A stretch of 64,000 nt of DNA, from NCBI GenBank assembly GCA_963815495.1, contig CAWFGW010000011.1:1-64000 (forward strand), written 5' to 3'. The notes beneath the pieces are model-generated. The model was not told the origin of the DNA, did no database searches, and worked only from the letters and a program-made list of their open reading frames with translations. Positions 61,961 through 64,000 of the stretch are shown here, piece after piece; positions within the stretch are counted from its first letter, which is position 1, and the number at the start of each line of letters is the position of its first letter. The DNA comes from CAWFGW01 sp963815495 (lineage in GTDB: Bacteria > Bacteroidota > Bacteroidia > Cytophagales > JAAEPT01). A program made the position numbers and the translations under genes.

Positions 61961-63232
61961 TTAATCGGAGGTTTTTCCTCCTCCAGCTTTCGGTCTAAAA
62001 CGGCTTGGTCTGTTGTTATTTGATCGACCTCGATCTCCACTTGGTTTTGGTTTTCTAATATTTGATTTTCGTGAGATGTCTTTTATTGGATCAGGATTGG
62101 TGCTTGGCTCAAAACCTTCAATCACATCACTTTCCAATTTCATACCTAACAGTTTTTCAATACCTCTAACATATTCAACTTCATCGTGTGCGACCAATGA
62201 AATTGCTAAACCACTTGCTCCAGCTCTACCTGTCCTACCTATTCGGTGCACATAATCCTCAGGAACATTCGGTAACTCAAAATTAATCACGTGAGGAAGC
62301 AATGGAATATCCAGTCCACGAGCAGCGATATCAGTTGCGACTAATACACGGATTTTACCTTTCTTAAAACCTTCTAAGGCATTTGTTCTTGCATTCTGTG
62401 TCTTATTTCCATGAATAGCCGCGGAAGTAATTCCACTTTTACCAAGTTTTTCACTCAGCTTATTTGCCCCGTGTTTAGTTCTTGTAAAAATTAATACTTG
62501 ATGCCAATTGCCTTCGGAAACTAGCTTAGTGACAACCGCTTGTTTTTTACTTTGGTCTACTCTATATACTTTTTGATCTACTTTTTCAGCAGTGGTATTT
62601 TCAGGAGTTGCTTCCACTAAAATAGGGTTGTTCATCATGCCATTGGCAAGTTGTTTTATCTCCTTTGAAAAGGTAGCTGAAAAAAGAAGGTTTTGTCTTT
62701 TAACAGGCATTAAACTCAATATCTTTCTAATATCACGTAAAAAGCCCATATCCAACATTCTGTCAGCCTCATCCAGCACCAATATTTGAATATCAGCAAG
62801 TGTGAACACTTTTTGATTATATAAATCCAACAAACGACCAGGGGTCGCTATTAAAATATCTACACCACTTCTTAAGGTTCTTATTTGGGGATTGGCATTT
62901 ACACCTCCAAAAACTACGGTGGATTTAATATCTAAAAACTCGCTATAGGACTCTACATTAGCTGAAACTTGAGCAGCTAGTTCACGGGTAGGTGTTAATA
63001 CTAATGCTCTGATATTTCTTCTTTTTGAAGTGGGTCTTTCAGACAAGAGTTGCAGCATAGGTAAAGTAAAGCCTGCCGTTTTTCCAGTTCCCGTTTGAGC
63101 GGAAGCTAGAATATCTTTACCAGCCAAAATTTGTGGTATTGCTTTTTCCTGAATGGGTGAAGGTTGTGTGTACCCTTGTTTGTCGATTGCTTTCAACAGG
63201 GCTTGAGATAAGCCTAATTCGGTAAATAACAT
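61961..63232 (-). CDS. rhlE: DEAD-box RNA helicase, RhlE type
   Basis: ATP-dependent RNA helicase. 423 residues with all motifs in order: Q motif (GYTQPSPIQEKAIP), motif I AQTGTGKTAG, Ia PTRELAAQ, TPGRLLD, II DEAD, III SAT, and in the second domain IFTRTKHGANKL, TDIAARGLDIP and HRIGRTGRAG. The C-terminal tail is basic and Gly/Arg/Ser-rich, typical of RhlE. Its 5' region carries a -7 element and a hairpin, suggesting leader-mediated control. It diverges from the cold-shock gene. Confidence 0.93.
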   Translation of the reverse strand: MLFTELGLSQALLKAIDKQGYTQPSPIQEKAIPQILAGKDILASAQTGTGKTAGFTLPMLQLLSERPTSKRRNIRALVLTPTRELAAQVSANVESYSEFLDIKSTVVFGGVNANPQIRTLRSGVDILIATPGRLLDLYNQKVFTLADIQILVLDEADRMLDMGFLRDIRKILSLMPVKRQNLLFSATFSKEIKQLANGMMNNPILVEATPENTTAEKVDQKVYRVDQSKKQAVVTKLVSEGNWHQVLIFTRTKHGANKLSEKLGKSGITSAAIHGNKTQNARTNALEGFKKGKIRVLVATDIAARGLDIPLLPHVINFELPNVPEDYVHRIGRTGRAGASGLAISLVAHDEVEYVRGIEKLLGMKLESDVIEGFEPSTNPDPIKDISRKSNIRKPKPSGDRGRSNNNRPSRFRPKAGGGKTSD

Positions 63233-63245
63233 ATAAATTGTTTAT

Positions 63246-63275
63246 GAAATGACAATTTATAATTGATGTCATTTC
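63246..63275 (-). promoter_or_regulatory. Hairpin in the rhlE leader
   Basis: gaaatgaca (63246-63254) and tgtcatttc (63267-63275) form a 9-bp stem. An overlapping 14-bp palindrome tcatttcgaaatga lies at 63269-63282. Both lie between the helicase start codon and its likely promoter, so could be alternative leader structures or a protein-binding site. Confidence 0.45.
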
Positions 63276-63286
63276 GAAATGAAGTA

Positions 63287-63294
63287 CAAAGGTA
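63287..63294 (-). promoter_or_regulatory. Putative -7 element of the rhlE promoter
   Basis: Minus-strand octamer TACCTTTG matches TAnnTTTG exactly, about 55 bp before the helicase ATG. No convincing -33 element is seen. Confidence 0.5.
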
Positions 63295-63447
63295 AGGCTA
63301 ATTTTTGCCACTACCATTGTTATTCGCATAAATGCCTGATTTAAAAAAGATTCTCGTGAAAAAAAATATTCGCAAATGCTATAGTTTGTTAGGGAATTAT
63401 AAAAATATACTTTACTTTTCCACCTTAATTATATTATTACAATTACA

Positions 63448-63642
63448 ATGAAAAAAGGAACAGTAAAATTCTTCAACGAGACTAAAGGTTTTGGTTTTGT
63501 ATGTGAAGAAGATTCAAAAAAAGAGTACTTCGTACACGTATCAGGTTTAATTGACGAAATCAGAGAAGGTGACGAAGTTGAATTCGAATTAGCAGAAGGT
63601 AGAAAAGGATTAAACGCAGTCAACGTAAAAGTTGTTCAATAA
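63448..63642 (+). CDS. Cold-shock protein (CspA family)
   Basis: 64-residue single cold-shock domain. RNP1 is KGFGFVCEED and RNP2 is EYFVHVSGL; start MKKGTVKFFNETKGFGF. Single-strand nucleic-acid chaperone, likely involved in mRNA unfolding at low temperature. Its long upstream AT-rich leader (63300-63447) could hold a cold-shock UTR, but no structure is asserted. Followed by a strong terminator. Confidence 0.96.
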   Translation: MKKGTVKFFNETKGFGFVCEEDSKKEYFVHVSGLIDEIREGDEVEFELAEGRKGLNAVNVKVVQ

Positions 63643-63663
63643 TATTCTTCACTTTTATTAGTC

Positions 63664-63698
63664 AAAAAAGCCTGTTGATCGATCGACAGGCTTTTTTT
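63664..63698 (+). terminator. Rho-independent terminator of the cold-shock gene
   Basis: aaaaaagcctgt (63664-63675) pairs with acaggctttttt (63686-63697). The inner ten bases add two pairs and a wobble, and the stem runs into seven T. Textbook intrinsic terminator. Confidence 0.9.
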
Positions 63699-63743
63699 AT
63701 GCCCCAAAATTTTGTAACTTTTAAATAGTCAAATTGTAACGTT

Positions 63744-64000
63744 ATGAAATTAAACACCTATGTACCCTTAATTGCCTTGCTTTTTTTGCTTGGTTGTAAA
63801 GCAGTTGACAAGTTAACTCAGTTTAATTTAGACTATAATGAGACGATAACCATACCTGCCTCATCAATAATTGATGTACCACTTACCATTTTGACACCTG
63901 AAGTTGAAACCAATACAGAATCGGAATTTGCATCGAATGATACTCGGAAAGACAAAATTGAAGAGATTAAACTTACCGCTATGACACTATCCGTTCTATC
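63744..64000 (+). CDS. Lipoprotein, N-terminal part (cut by window edge)
   Basis: 85 codons visible from the ATG at 63744. Signal peptide and lipobox LIALLFLLGCKAVDKL, then a polar segment (LDYNETITIPASSIIDVPLT). No family recognised in the visible part. It starts 46 bp after the cold-shock terminator. Confidence 0.8.
   Translation, partial: MKLNTYVPLIALLFLLGCKAVDKLTQFNLDYNETITIPASSIIDVPLTILTPEVETNTESEFASNDTRKDKIEEIKLTAMTLSVL

Overview
The window comes from a member of the Bacteroidota, most likely a gliding, type IX secretion (T9SS) lineage of class Flavobacteriia. The evidence is: gldE and gldD next to ssb and mutY; T9SS sorting domains of both type A and type B on giant surface proteins; a Bacteroidota-style TAnnTTTG -7 element before mraZ; a MraY with the long internal insertion usual in this phylum; and low-GC DNA. 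No rRNA, tRNA, CRISPR array, IS element or phage gene was seen.

Layout. (1) 1-9900, minus strand: a compact dcw cell-wall/division operon read mraZ-rsmH-ftsL-ftsI-murE-mraY-murD-ftsW-murG. MurG is cut by the window edge and murF is absent. Upstream of mraZ lie four exact-phase 10-bp repeats that look like a MraZ operator. (2) 9900-31500: an accessory region holding a DUF502 gene, a GH8-like giant T9SS type B protein, and a three-gene unit (metalloprotease-like lipoprotein, unknown secreted protein, giant LamG/FN3 T9SS type A protein). Every gene here is broken by single-base indels, and joining adjacent frames restores continuous, sensible protein. Either this is an island of recent decay or the consensus sequence is poor here; the pattern I checked (indels, no clear nonsense substitutions) favours sequence error or very recent loss. 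(3) 31537-41682, plus strand: one intact 3381-residue SprB-like adhesin with many Cys-paired Ig-like repeats, including an exact 699-bp (233-residue) super-repeat. (4) 41932-45896, minus: cupin, gldD, gldE, ssb, mutY. (5) 46000-48911, plus: HU-like protein, TPR protein, a 29-residue basic protein and RNase G. (6) 48950-50056, minus: a small unknown protein and mazG. (7) 50211-53750, plus: small Cys-containing membrane protein, glmM, cysteine desulfurase, YdcF-like protein, with 1-bp stop/start overlaps between the last three. (8) 54091-60265, plus: secreted TPR-CHAT protein, then a permease-eutB-eutC ethanolamine operon. (9) 60351-64000: AsmA-like protein (plus), rhlE-type helicase (minus), a cold-shock protein and the start of a lipoprotein (plus).

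How the parts relate. Regions 1, 4-7 and 9 are core functions: wall synthesis, DNA repair, RNA decay, sugar precursor supply and gliding machinery. Regions 2 and 3 are cargo for that gliding/T9SS machinery. No porP/sprF-type partner accompanies either type B cargo protein in the window, so anchoring partners would have to be encoded elsewhere. Intergenic regions in the accessory stretch carry a dispersed repeat family found at three or more places.
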